A DNA stretch of 10,000 nt from NCBI GenBank assembly GCA_013360985.1, contig JABWAM010000136.1:1-10000 (forward strand). Direction: 5' to 3'. Origin of the DNA: Verrucomicrobiia bacterium. GTDB lineage: Bacteria; Verrucomicrobiota; Verrucomicrobiia; JABWAM01. Position 1 is the stretch's first letter. Every line of letters begins with the position of its first letter. The notes beneath the pieces were generated by a model. The model was given only the letters and a program-made list of their open reading frames with translations. It searched no databases and was not told where the DNA came from. Made by a program: the position numbers and the translations under genes. Below, piece by piece: positions 1-6,480 of the stretch.

Positions 1-179
1 AGGAGGTCCAGCAGCCTCCAGCCCAGCGCCGTTGCGAGCGCCCAAAACCAGCCTGCCGCGAGCAGGGCATGCGAGGCCTTGGCGAGGTTGGCGAAGAGTT
101 CCAGACGCGTCGCGGCCCAGGGCGTCGCGGCGACGGCAAACCCCAGCAGCCAAAGAAGGGAGAGACCCGCGCGACGCAT
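1..179 (-). CDS. N-terminus of an unrecognised hydrophobic (membrane) protein, truncated by the window edge
   Basis: An open frame on the minus strand starts with ATG at 179 and runs off the left edge without a stop, giving 59 residues. It begins MRRAGLSLLWLLGFAVAA, a basic start followed by a hydrophobic stretch that fits a signal anchor or first membrane segment. A second hydrophobic segment (about residues 38-58, rich in Leu, Ala and Trp) follows. It lies downstream of trpE on the same strand. The frame stays open further upstream, with another ATG at 293 only 4 bases after the trpE stop, so the start is uncertain; neither ATG has a clear Shine-Dalgarno. I prefer 179 because the signal-like start sits there. 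The family is not recognised and no function is proposed. Confidence 0.4.
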   Translation of the reverse strand, partial: MRRAGLSLLWLLGFAVAATPWAATRLELFANLAKASHALLAAGWFWALATALGWRLLDL

Positions 180-297
180 CACCGCATGATTCGCTCGACG
201 CCCTTCGCCCGCAAACAGAAAAGTCCAACCCCTGGCCGCGAGATCCGTCCGACGCGTCCCGAGGCGCCGCGCGCTTCTCCGCGGCGAAGGCATCCGC

Positions 298-1812
298 TTA
301 TCTTGTCGCGCGTGCGGTTGCTGGCGAGGGCGCGTGGAGGCTTTCCGCGAGGGCGAGCGCCTTGGCGAGGGCGCGCGCTTTGTTCACCGTTTCTTGGTAT
401 TCGCCTTCGGGAGTCGAGTCGTCCACCACGCCGCCGCCGGCCTGCACGTGGGCGACGCCGTCCTTGAGGATCAGCGTGCGGATCGTGATGCAGGTGTCGA
501 GGTTGCCGTTGAAATCGAAGTAGCCGAGCGCGCCGCCGTAAGGCCCGCGGACGCGTTGCTCCAGCTCGGAGATGATCTGCAGAGCGCGGACTTTCGGCGC
601 GCCGCTCACGGTGCCGGCGGGGAAGGTCGCGCGCATGACGTCGAAGGCGTCGAATCCTGGACGGAGGCGTCCTTCGACCTGCGACACGATGTGCATGACG
701 TGCGAGTAGCGCTCGACGACCATGAACTGAGGCACGCGCACGCTGTCGAACTCGCAGACCCGCCCGAGATCGTTCCGCGCGAGGTCCACGAGCATGAGGT
801 GTTCGGCCCGTTCTTTCTGATCGGCGAGGAGTTCTTCCTCGAGGCGGGCGTCCTCTTCAGGAGTCGCCCCGCGCCGCCGCGTGCCGGCGATGGGGCGCAT
901 TTCCGTGAGGCCCTCTTCGCAGCGGACATGGATTTCGGGCGATGCGCCGACGAGCGCGAAGTCCGCGAAGCGCAGGAGGAACATGTAGGGCGAAGGGTTG
1001 ACCGTTCTCAGGGCGCGATAGATTTCCAAAGGGGTCGCGCGTGTCGGCATCGAGAAACGTTGGGAGGGGACGAACTGGAAGATGTCGCCCTGGCGAATGT
1101 AGCGCTTTCCGCGTGAGACCATGTCGAGGTATTCCGCTTTCGGCATGTTCGAAGCGAGGGCGGCGTCGGGGATTTCCGGAGGGAGGCGCGCCGGAGGAGA
1201 AGCGAGGGGCTCGGCGAGCGCGCGCGCGATAGCGTGGATGCGGGCCGCCGCTTCATCATAGGCCGCGGAGGGATCCTTCTCCACGTGGGCGTTGGCGACG
1301 ATCTGAAGGATCTGCCGCGCCCGATCGAAGATCACGAGGGTGTCCACGAGCAGATACTTCAGAAGCGGCAGCCCGAGATCGTCCTTGGGCGGCGGAGGAA
1401 CCGGCTCGATGCGGTTGACGTACTCGAAACTGAGGTAGCCGACGAGGCCGCCGGTGAAGCGGGGCAGCCCGGGCACGCGGACGGGACGAAATGGGGCGAG
1501 GAGTTCCTTGGCGGCGAGCAGCGGATCGTTCGGCGCGGGAGAAGTCTCCGTTGTGCCGTCGCGTTTGAGGGTCATGCGTTCACCGCGCACGGTGAGGGTG
1601 GCGCGCGGATTCAAGCCGATGAAGGAATAGCGACCGATGTGTTCTCCTCCCGCGATGCTTTCAAACAGAAAGGTGTCGGCGGGATGGACGCGCGCGAGTT
1701 TCTGATACGCGCTGAACGGCGTTTCCGTGTCGGCGAGCAGATCCATCCGCACGGGGATGGTGTTCCCTCGCGCGCTCAGGGCGCAAAACTCTCTTTTGGA
1801 AGGGATGAGCAT
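298..1812 (-). CDS. trpE: Anthranilate synthase component I (TrpE)
   Basis: A 504-residue protein of normal TrpE length. With a TrpG glutaminase subunit, TrpE makes anthranilate from chorismate in the first committed step of tryptophan synthesis in the cytoplasm. The N-terminal domain has the family opening PSKREFCALS with GNTIPV (residues 4-22), LLADTETPFSAYQKL (25-39) and FESIAGGEHIGRYSFIG (50-66), the region that binds feedback tryptophan in known TrpE proteins. The chorismate-binding domain shows PIAGTRRRG (307-315), ERAEHLMLVDLARNDLGRV (334-352), FPAGTVSGAPKVRA (397-410), GPYGGALGYF (423-432) and QAGGGVVDDSTPEGEY (457-472). PIAGT rather than PIKGT favours TrpE over PabB. The frame is open far upstream, but ATG at 1812 is chosen because homologues begin at this PSxxEF element; there is no strong Shine-Dalgarno. 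No trpG is seen nearby. It is divergent from the PfkB kinase across a 195-bp gap. Confidence 0.93.
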   Translation of the reverse strand: MLIPSKREFCALSARGNTIPVRMDLLADTETPFSAYQKLARVHPADTFLFESIAGGEHIGRYSFIGLNPRATLTVRGERMTLKRDGTTETSPAPNDPLLAAKELLAPFRPVRVPGLPRFTGGLVGYLSFEYVNRIEPVPPPPKDDLGLPLLKYLLVDTLVIFDRARQILQIVANAHVEKDPSAAYDEAAARIHAIARALAEPLASPPARLPPEIPDAALASNMPKAEYLDMVSRGKRYIRQGDIFQFVPSQRFSMPTRATPLEIYRALRTVNPSPYMFLLRFADFALVGASPEIHVRCEEGLTEMRPIAGTRRRGATPEEDARLEEELLADQKERAEHLMLVDLARNDLGRVCEFDSVRVPQFMVVERYSHVMHIVSQVEGRLRPGFDAFDVMRATFPAGTVSGAPKVRALQIISELEQRVRGPYGGALGYFDFNGNLDTCITIRTLILKDGVAHVQAGGGVVDDSTPEGEYQETVNKARALAKALALAESLHAPSPATARATR

Positions 1813-1970
1813 GGGCGGCGGATGAAGGGGCGGAGAATCTTCTCGCCGAGGAGGACGGCCAAAGCCAGCGGAAAACTCTCCCGGAAAAATCCGCGGACGG
1901 CGAAAGGAGAGGGAACGAAGGAGATTCTTCGCCTGTCCGCAGCATCCGCGCGCCGAGGAAGAATCCGTCG

Positions 1971-2000
1971 TTGCCACGGGCGGCGGGACGGGTGTAGCTT
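1971..2000 (+). promoter_or_regulatory. Weak candidate promoter for the PfkB kinase
   Basis: In the 195-bp divergent gap between trpE and the kinase, TTGCCA (1971-1976) and TAGCTT (1995-2000) are separated by 18 bp. They lie just upstream of the kinase ATG at 2008, which would give an almost leaderless transcript. That fits the lack of a Shine-Dalgarno before this gene. The -10 matches consensus at only three positions. No equally good promoter for trpE was found on the other strand. Confidence 0.28.
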
Positions 2001-2007
2001 GCCGCGC

Positions 2008-2943
2008 ATGTCGCTCCTCGTGGTCGGTTCCATTGGCATTGATGACGTGAAGACGCCGCGCGAAGCCCGCGCCGGCCTCCTTGGTGGGTCGGCTTCCTAC
2101 GCGGCCGTCGCCGCAAGCTACTTCGCCGAGCCGCGCCTCGTCGGCGTGGTGGGCGAAGATTTCCCTGAGGAGCTTCGCCGCATCTTTCTGCGCCGCGGAG
2201 TGAACCTCGCGGGGTTGAAGGTGGAGCGCGGGCTCACCTTTCGCTGGTCGGGCGAGTACTTCCAGAATTTGAACGAGCGGCGGACGCTCTCCGTGTCGCT
2301 CAATGTCTTCGACAACTTTCGCCCGGAGCTGCCGCCTCTCTGTCGCGAGGCGCCGTTCGCGTTGCTCGGAAACATCGAGCCCGCCCTCCAGACGCATGTC
2401 CTCGCCCAGATGCGTCGTCCGCGTTTCGTGATGGCGGACACCATGGACCGCTGGATCCAGCTTGCGCGTCCCGATCTCTTGCGTCTGCTCAAAAAAGTGG
2501 ACGCCGTCTGCATGAACGACAGCGAGGCCCGCGAGCTCACCGGCGAGCCCAACCTCGTTCGCGCCGGTCGCGCGCTGCTCAAGTTCGGCCCCGCGTGGGC
2601 GGTCGTCAAAAAGGGGGAGCACGGATGCCTGCTCTTCGGGCGCGACGCCTTCTTTTCAACGTCCGCCTTTCCCGTCGTGGACGTCGAGGATCCGACGGGA
2701 GCGGGAGACGCCTTCGCGGGAGGATTTATGGGGAGCGTGGCGCGGCAGCGTCGCGCCGACTTCGGGACGCTCCAGCGCGCCGTGGTTTTCGGCAGCGTGA
2801 TGGCCTCTTTCAACGTCGAGTCGTTCAGCCTCGACCGCCTCCGCGACCTCTCTGCGGGAGAAATCAAGGCGCGCTGGCGCGCCTTCGCGCGGATGGGCGA
2901 TTACGACCGCGCCGACGCCGGCGCGATTCGTCGGGCGAAATGA
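2008..2943 (+). CDS. PfkB-family carbohydrate/nucleoside kinase
   Basis: A 311-residue cytoplasmic kinase of the ribokinase/PfkB superfamily, which phosphorylates a sugar or nucleoside hydroxyl with ATP. The N-terminal half has the strand MSLLVVGSIGID and the substrate-side glycine motif GLLGGSASYAAVAASYF (23-39), followed by VGVVGEDFP (45-53). The C-terminal half has KKGEHGCLLF (201-210) and the PfkB signature DPTGAGDAFAGGFMG (228-242), whose Asp234 is the expected catalytic base. The substrate cannot be read from the sequence; close relatives are usually annotated only as sugar kinase. The frame is open upstream into antisense trpE, but the protein family starts at MSLLVVG, so ATG 2008 is chosen. 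It is convergent with the glycosidase and separated from it by a repeat element. It could process sugars released by that enzyme, but nothing in the sequence shows this. Confidence 0.9.
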   Translation: MSLLVVGSIGIDDVKTPREARAGLLGGSASYAAVAASYFAEPRLVGVVGEDFPEELRRIFLRRGVNLAGLKVERGLTFRWSGEYFQNLNERRTLSVSLNVFDNFRPELPPLCREAPFALLGNIEPALQTHVLAQMRRPRFVMADTMDRWIQLARPDLLRLLKKVDAVCMNDSEARELTGEPNLVRAGRALLKFGPAWAVVKKGEHGCLLFGRDAFFSTSAFPVVDVEDPTGAGDAFAGGFMGSVARQRRADFGTLQRAVVFGSVMASFNVESFSLDRLRDLSAGEIKARWRAFARMGDYDRADAGAIRRAK

Positions 2944-3124
2944 GGAGGGGCATCGAGGGTTTGGGTTTTCTTGAAAGAGTCGCTTTTGCGGTTGAAGAGC
3001 CAGTTGAGGCGTCTCCGCCGCTCCCGAGTCCGTCGGATGATGCCGGCGACTGAGGATGAAGAGCGGTCTCCGCCCATTCTTTCCGCCCGCTTTTCAGCGA
3101 ACGAAGTCGAGACGGACCGGTGCG
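2944..3124. other. Non-coding stretch between the kinase stop and repeat copy 1
   Basis: I see no credible gene and no hairpin with a T-run that would end the kinase transcript. Open frames here are Arg/Ser-rich and look like products of high GC. The rest of the 458-bp gap to the glycosidase stop is repeat copy 1 plus 25 bases. Confidence 0.5.
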
Positions 3125-3376
3125 CCCCAAATCCCCGCGTCAGGCGTGGGGGGAGTCCATCCTCGGTCGAGGAACAGGCGACGCCCTCGCCACATTTTGG
3201 ACTCCAGCCGCGGCCGCGGCGCCGCCGCCGGCGGCGCCCTCCCTCGCTTCGCGACCGAGCGGATTTTTCCCAAGCATGTGGAGAGTCGGAAATCTCGACA
3301 CACCCCCCCCTCCGATCCTCCATGGATGATGAGGAGGGTTGCTCTCTGAAAATCGGGCTGCTCCGTGGATTTGGGG
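3125..3376 (+). repeat. Dispersed repeat copy 1 (252 bp, MITE-like)
   Basis: The copy begins CCCCAAATCC and ends GGATTTGGGG, a perfect 10-bp inverted repeat. The left arm (about 105 bp) contains CTCGGTCGAGGAACAGGCGA and CACATTTTGG, then the palindromic GCCGCGGCCGCGGCGCCGCC. The right arm (about 88 bp) contains ATGGATGATGAGGAGGGTTG and CTCTCTGAAA. A middle module (CCCTCCCTCGCTTCGCGA to GGATTTTT) is shared with copy 2 but absent from copy 3. TGCG immediately precedes (3121-3124) and immediately follows (3377-3380) the element, which could be a target-site duplication. It lies in the gap between convergent genes. No transposase is encoded. Confidence 0.85.
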
Positions 3377-3401
3377 TGCGCCCACGCCGCCCGCGCGCGC
3401 G

Positions 3402-4922
3402 TCAGACGGTGACGCAACGCTCGCGGTCGGGTTGGACTTCGACCATCGCGACGCGGTCGCCGTTGCGGAGGGTGAGCGTGAAGGCGACGGGCGAGGTCAC
3501 GGTGACGCGCGCCGGGGCGTCGGGGGACGCGCGGCGGTCGGCGAGGAGGGAGATCCACTTTCCCGCGAACGGATACTTCTGAAATCCATGGCGTTCGGTG
3601 AGGCGCAGGTCCCAGGAGATCTTGCGTTCGGGGACGTCCGGTTGAATGCCGAGAACATTTTCGTAAAAGAGCGACGTGGCGCCGAGCGCCGTCCATCCGC
3701 AGAAGTCCTTTTTGCTGTAGTCCTTGCCGTTCTTGTCGGTGCCGGGCTCGCGGCGGTCGGGCGCGTAGCATTCCCAGAGCGTGTGCGGCGTGATGGTCTT
3801 TTCGATTTCCGCCATGCGGTCGAGGTGACGGCGGGCGATGAGGTGCGCGACCTGTCCGAAGCCGTGTCGCGCGAGGCCCATGACGATCGTGCAATTGACG
3901 GGCGCCCAGACGCCGCCCAGCCAGTATTTGCCGCCGGGATCGTAGTTCGGGTCGTCGGCGGAGAGGGTGGGAACGGGATGATCGCGCCAGAATTCGTTCG
4001 GGTTGAGGAGGTGTCCCGCGAGGAGCGCGGCGCGTTCGGGGGTGGCCACGCCGGAGAGGAGCGGCCAGAAGCCGGCGGTGGTTTTGACGGAGAGCCAGTT
4101 TCCGTCGAGGTAGATGTCGTGGTAGAAGGCGCTCTTCGGGCACCACATCCAGTGGTTGACGAGCCGGGCGATGGCGCGGTGTTCGCCTTCGAAGCGCGCG
4201 GCGAGCCGAGAGTTTCCCGTGCGCGCGGCGATCTGGGCGAGGCAGCGCGCGGCAAGCGCCTGCTGACAGGTGTAGTCCACCCAGGCGATTTCGCCGCCGC
4301 TCCAGGTAAGATGGGTGGCGCGCGGGGAGTTGTCGCAGCCGGCGGCGCCGCAGCAGGTTTCCCAATAGAGGCCGCCTTGCTTGAGGTGAAGGTCCGGCGA
4401 TTTCTCTTCGTGCGGGCGATGAATCGGCCCCCGGCGGCGGTTGGCTTTTAACCAGTCGAAGTAGCGGACGAGATGGGGAAGGACGCGGCGGAAGCGGGAG
4501 TCGTCGCCGGTGCGGAGAAAATATTCCCACTCGACCCAGGCGAAGAGAGGCGGGTTGCAGCGTTCGCCGTAGACGAGCTTGCCGTTGCGGGTAAAATAGG
4601 TCATCCCGATGAAGCCGTCTTTGCGTTGCCACGAGTAAAAGTTGTCGAGCGATTCGATTCCGGGAAAAAGATCGTTGGCGTAAGACGTATAGAGCGCCAT
4701 GAAGCAGGTGTCCCATTGCCAAAGGCGGTCGGGCATGCAGGCTTCGTCCATGTGCCACGGCGCGGCGAGCCCAGGGCGATGGCGAATGTGCCGGTGGGCG
4801 AGGTCCCACGCGCGGCGATGGACATGGAGCCACTCCGGATGTTCCTCGGCGACGGGCTGGGGGAGGCCGTCGAGATCCAGACGGCGGAGGTTGACCTGTT
4901 TGGGCGGCAGAGGACGTTTCAT
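3402..4922 (-). CDS. Trehalase/GH63-like (alpha/alpha)6-barrel glycoside hydrolase
   Basis: A 506-residue protein resembling the clan GH-G group (GH37 trehalase, GH63, mannosylglycerate-hydrolase-like), which hydrolyses glycosidic bonds with inversion. In order: RLWQWDTCFMAL (66-77), a typical early WDxxF motif; GCDNSPR (195-201), whose Asp197 aligns by eye with the general acid in the trehalase/GH63 DxS/DNSP motif; GGVWAPVNC (336-344), matching the GH63 pattern for this barrel helix; and TLWECYAP (381-388), whose Glu384 is the likely general base, followed by FCGWTALG (407-414). There is no signal peptide, so it is probably cytoplasmic and acts on an imported oligosaccharide or compatible solute; the substrate is unknown. 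The frame opens further upstream, but ATG 4922 has GGAGG six bases before it. A 10-bp palindrome GCGGATCCGC (4945-4954) lies just upstream of the ribosome site. The gene is bracketed by direct copies of one repeat. Confidence 0.82.
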   Translation of the reverse strand: MKRPLPPKQVNLRRLDLDGLPQPVAEEHPEWLHVHRRAWDLAHRHIRHRPGLAAPWHMDEACMPDRLWQWDTCFMALYTSYANDLFPGIESLDNFYSWQRKDGFIGMTYFTRNGKLVYGERCNPPLFAWVEWEYFLRTGDDSRFRRVLPHLVRYFDWLKANRRRGPIHRPHEEKSPDLHLKQGGLYWETCCGAAGCDNSPRATHLTWSGGEIAWVDYTCQQALAARCLAQIAARTGNSRLAARFEGEHRAIARLVNHWMWCPKSAFYHDIYLDGNWLSVKTTAGFWPLLSGVATPERAALLAGHLLNPNEFWRDHPVPTLSADDPNYDPGGKYWLGGVWAPVNCTIVMGLARHGFGQVAHLIARRHLDRMAEIEKTITPHTLWECYAPDRREPGTDKNGKDYSKKDFCGWTALGATSLFYENVLGIQPDVPERKISWDLRLTERHGFQKYPFAGKWISLLADRRASPDAPARVTVTSPVAFTLTLRNGDRVAMVEVQPDRERCVTV

Positions 4923-4928
4923 GGAAGG

Positions 4929-4933
4929 CCTCC
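4929..4933 (-). promoter_or_regulatory. Shine-Dalgarno GGAGG that fixes the glycosidase start
   Basis: On the minus strand GGAGG (4933-4929) is followed by six bases and then ATG at 4922. This selects 4922 over the upstream in-frame start at 5003, whose extra 27 residues do not look like part of the family. Confidence 0.75.
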
Positions 4934-4997
4934 AGTGAGCCAAGGCGGATCCGCGTTTGTCGAGAGGAAAGCGCCGACCGGAAAGCGTCGATCGGAA

Positions 4998-5335
4998 CCC
5001 CAAATCCCCGCGTCAGGCGTGGAGGGGTCCATCCTCGGTCGAGGAACAGGCGACGCCCTCGCCACATTTTGGGCTCAAGCCGCGGCCGCGGCGCCGCCGG
5101 CTCCGAAGAAGAGTCGGGACTGGGTGGCTCGGCCGGCGGCCTCGCCCTCCCTCGCTGCGCGAAAGAGTGGATTTTCTTCAAGCGCGGACCGCGGAAGGTA
5201 GGGCGAGGCCGCCGTCCGAGCCGTCACACCTTTCTTGTGCGAAGTCTGGAATCTCGGGGCGACCTATCCTTCCGATCCTCGATGGATGATGATGAAGGGA
5301 TCTCTCTGAAAATGGAGCTTATCCGTGGATTTTGG
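4998..5335 (+). repeat. Dispersed repeat copy 2 (338 bp, the fullest copy)
   Basis: Same orientation as copy 1. It begins CCCCAAATCC and ends GGATTTTGG, with one extra T in the right terminus. The left arm is nearly identical to the other copies. The middle carries both the CCCTCCCTCGCTGCGCGA module shared with copy 1 and the CCGAGCCGTC to TTGTG module shared with copy 3, so copies 1 and 3 look like internal deletion derivatives of this longer form. The right arm is the most diverged (GATGATGATGAAGGGATCTC). It lies 76 bp upstream of the glycosidase start, so that gene's promoter may fall in or beside it. Its right end abuts copy 3. Confidence 0.85.
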
Positions 5336-5340
5336 ATCCA

Positions 5341-5563
5341 CCCAAATCCCCGCGTCAGGCGTGGAGGAGCCCATCCTCGGTCGAGGAACAGGCGACGCCC
5401 TCGCCACATTTTGGACTCGGGCCGCGGCCGCGGCGCCGCCGGCCGAGCCGTCGCACCCTTCGTGTGGGGGAGTCTGGAATCTCGATACGACCCACCCCTC
5501 CGATCCTCCATGGATGATGAGGAGGGTTGCTCTCTGAAAGTCGAGTTGATCCGTGGATTTGGG
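5341..5563 (+). repeat. Dispersed repeat copy 3 (223 bp), tandem to copy 2
   Basis: It begins CCCAAATCC and ends GGATTTGGG (9-bp perfect inverted ends), in the same orientation as the other two. It keeps the full left arm (through the GCCGCGGCCGCGG palindrome) and the full right arm, closest to copy 1 there, but lacks the CCCTCCCTCGC module. It starts six bases after copy 2 ends. It ends 32 bp from the stop of the DeoR regulator gene. Confidence 0.85.
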
Positions 5564-5582
5564 AGAACGCCTGGAGACTCCC

Positions 5583-5595
5583 CCCGCCAAGCGGG
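5583..5595 (-). terminator. Hairpin directly after the DeoR regulator stop codon
   Basis: CCCGC-CAA-GCGGG is a perfect 5-bp GC stem immediately following the regulator's TAG (5598-5596) on the minus strand. There is no downstream T-run, so it is not a textbook intrinsic terminator. It may still protect the 3' end or reduce read-through toward the glycosidase. Confidence 0.35.
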
Positions 5596-6375
5596 CTACG
5601 GCGCGGTCGAGAGGTGCGCAGGCGCCACGAGGATTTCGAGGCCTTTCGCGCGGAGCGCGTCGAGTTGGTCGGACGGCGCGGCGGCGTCGGTGACGAGGAC
5701 ATCGATCTCCTCGATGCCGCAGAGGGGAGAGAGCGATCGGCGCCCCAGTTTGGTGTGATCCATGCAGAGGATCACCTTCCGCGCCGCGCGCAACATCGCG
5801 CGCTGAATCTCGATGAGCAGACCGTGCGAATTCGTGATGCCCTCGGCGGTGATTCCGCTCGAGCTCATCACGGCGACGTCGGCATGGATTTTGGAAAAGG
5901 CTTCCACGGCGGGCGGTCCCATGAGCACGCCGAGACGGGGGTAAACCACGCCGCCGGTGACGACGACCTCCACGGCGTTCGATCCCGCCAGGAGGTTGGC
6001 CACGGGAAGCGAGTTGGTGATGACCTGGGGGCGTTTCTCTTCAAGATGCCGGGCGACGTGATAGACGGTCGTGCCCGCGTCCAAGATCACGGTCTGACCG
6101 GAAGCGAGAAGCGCGGCGGCCGCGCGGCCAATGGCTTCTTTCTCCTCGACCTGGTGCGTATTGCGCGCGGTGAACACCCACTCCTCCGAACGCGGCGAGG
6201 CGAGGCGCGCGCCGCCGTGCGTGCGTCGGACGCCGCCCGTCTGTTCGAGTGCGTCGAGATCGCGGCGGATGGTGGAGACGGAGACATCCACCAATTCAGC
6301 GAGTTCATCTAGAGAGGCAAACTCCACCTTTTGAAGATGTTCCTCGATTCGCTGCTGACGTTCCTCGGCTTGCAT
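5596..6375 (-). CDS. DeoR-family transcriptional regulator of the BMC locus
   Basis: A 259-residue repressor-type protein. The N-terminal winged helix-turn-helix (residues 1-57) carries ASLDELAELVDVSVSTIRRD (20-39) and TGGVRRTHGGARL (46-58), the DeoR signature. The C-terminal DeoRC sensor domain (about 78-235) has GQTVILDAGTTVYHVARHL (93-111), VITNSLPVANLL (118-129), VVVTGGVVYPRLGVLMGP (137-154) and VILCMDHTKLGRRS (201-214), the fold that senses sugar phosphates. It is divergent from pduL across 105 bp holding paired repeats, and DeoR regulators are a standard part of PVM-type microcompartment loci. Repression relieved by a phosphorylated sugar is inferred. An overlapping TTG lies one codon upstream; ATG 6375 is preferred, with no clear Shine-Dalgarno. 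Confidence 0.92.
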   Translation of the reverse strand: MQAEERQQRIEEHLQKVEFASLDELAELVDVSVSTIRRDLDALEQTGGVRRTHGGARLASPRSEEWVFTARNTHQVEEKEAIGRAAAALLASGQTVILDAGTTVYHVARHLEEKRPQVITNSLPVANLLAGSNAVEVVVTGGVVYPRLGVLMGPPAVEAFSKIHADVAVMSSSGITAEGITNSHGLLIEIQRAMLRAARKVILCMDHTKLGRRSLSPLCGIEEIDVLVTDAAAPSDQLDALRAKGLEILVAPAHLSTAP

Positions 6376-6381
6376 CAAGGG

Positions 6382-6404
6382 AAAAGGTTGTCTTTATACC
6401 TTTT
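6382..6404. promoter_or_regulatory. Inverted repeat over the DeoR regulator promoter
   Basis: AAAAGGT (6382-6388) and ACCTTTT (6398-6404) form a perfect 7-bp inverted repeat with a 9-bp spacer. TATAAA on the minus strand (6398-6393) lies between and within the arms and is the best -10 for the regulator. It would place transcription start about 11 bases before ATG 6375. The arrangement suggests autoregulation. No convincing -35 was seen. Confidence 0.45.
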
Positions 6405-6435
6405 GATAGAAAATGAAAGATTTTGCAAGAAAATG
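6401..6435 (+). promoter_or_regulatory. Paired direct repeats, candidate DeoR operator
   Basis: TTTTGATAGAAAATG (6401-6415) and TTTTGCAAGAAAATG (6421-6435) match at 13 of 15 positions and start exactly 20 bp apart, about two helical turns. The second repeat ends one base before the pduL -35 (TTGACC at 6436). The first overlaps the right arm of the inverted repeat at the regulator promoter. Many DeoR-family proteins bind tandem or repeated sites in divergent promoters, so this is the natural operator candidate. Confidence 0.55.
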
Positions 6436-6463
6436 TTGACCGCTTTTTAAATTCATGCATAAT
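6436..6463 (+). promoter_or_regulatory. Sigma70-like promoter for pduL and the BMC operon
   Basis: TTGACC (6436-6441, five of six matches to consensus) and CATAAT (6458-6463, five of six) are 16 bp apart. Start would be near 6470, leaving a leader of only about 11 bases before ATG 6481. It is the best promoter in the window and sits in its most AT-rich stretch. Confidence 0.6.
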
Positions 6464-6480
6464 TGATGGAAATCGGCTCC

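Noticed and set aside
1234..2007. Long N-terminal extension of the PfkB kinase frame
   Set aside because: The extension is antisense trpE; family members begin at the MSLLVVGSI strand, so ATG 2008 is the start.
1813..2622. Upstream extension of the trpE frame and a possible tryptophan leader peptide (TGG CTT TGG upstream of trpE)
   Set aside because: TrpE homologues start at the PSxxEF element near 1812. The two Trp codons lie in a frame with no short start-stop unit and no terminator/antiterminator pair, so attenuation is not supported.
2864..3323. Possible small or decayed gene on the minus strand reading LNWLFNRKSDSFKKTQ
   Set aside because: The peptide looks plausible for a few residues but has no recognisable family, its upstream part is Arg/Ser-rich repeat sequence, and no start or ribosome site supports it.
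3094..5181. A 695-codon open frame on the minus strand overlapping the whole glycosidase gene
   Set aside because: It is Arg/Pro-rich with no family features and runs in another frame of the glycosidase and through the repeats; the real gene has clear motifs and a GGAGG ribosome site.
4998..5563. CRISPR array or tandem satellite
   Set aside because: Units are over 200 bp, unequal, modular and dispersed on both sides of a gene, with no short identical repeats separated by uniform spacers.
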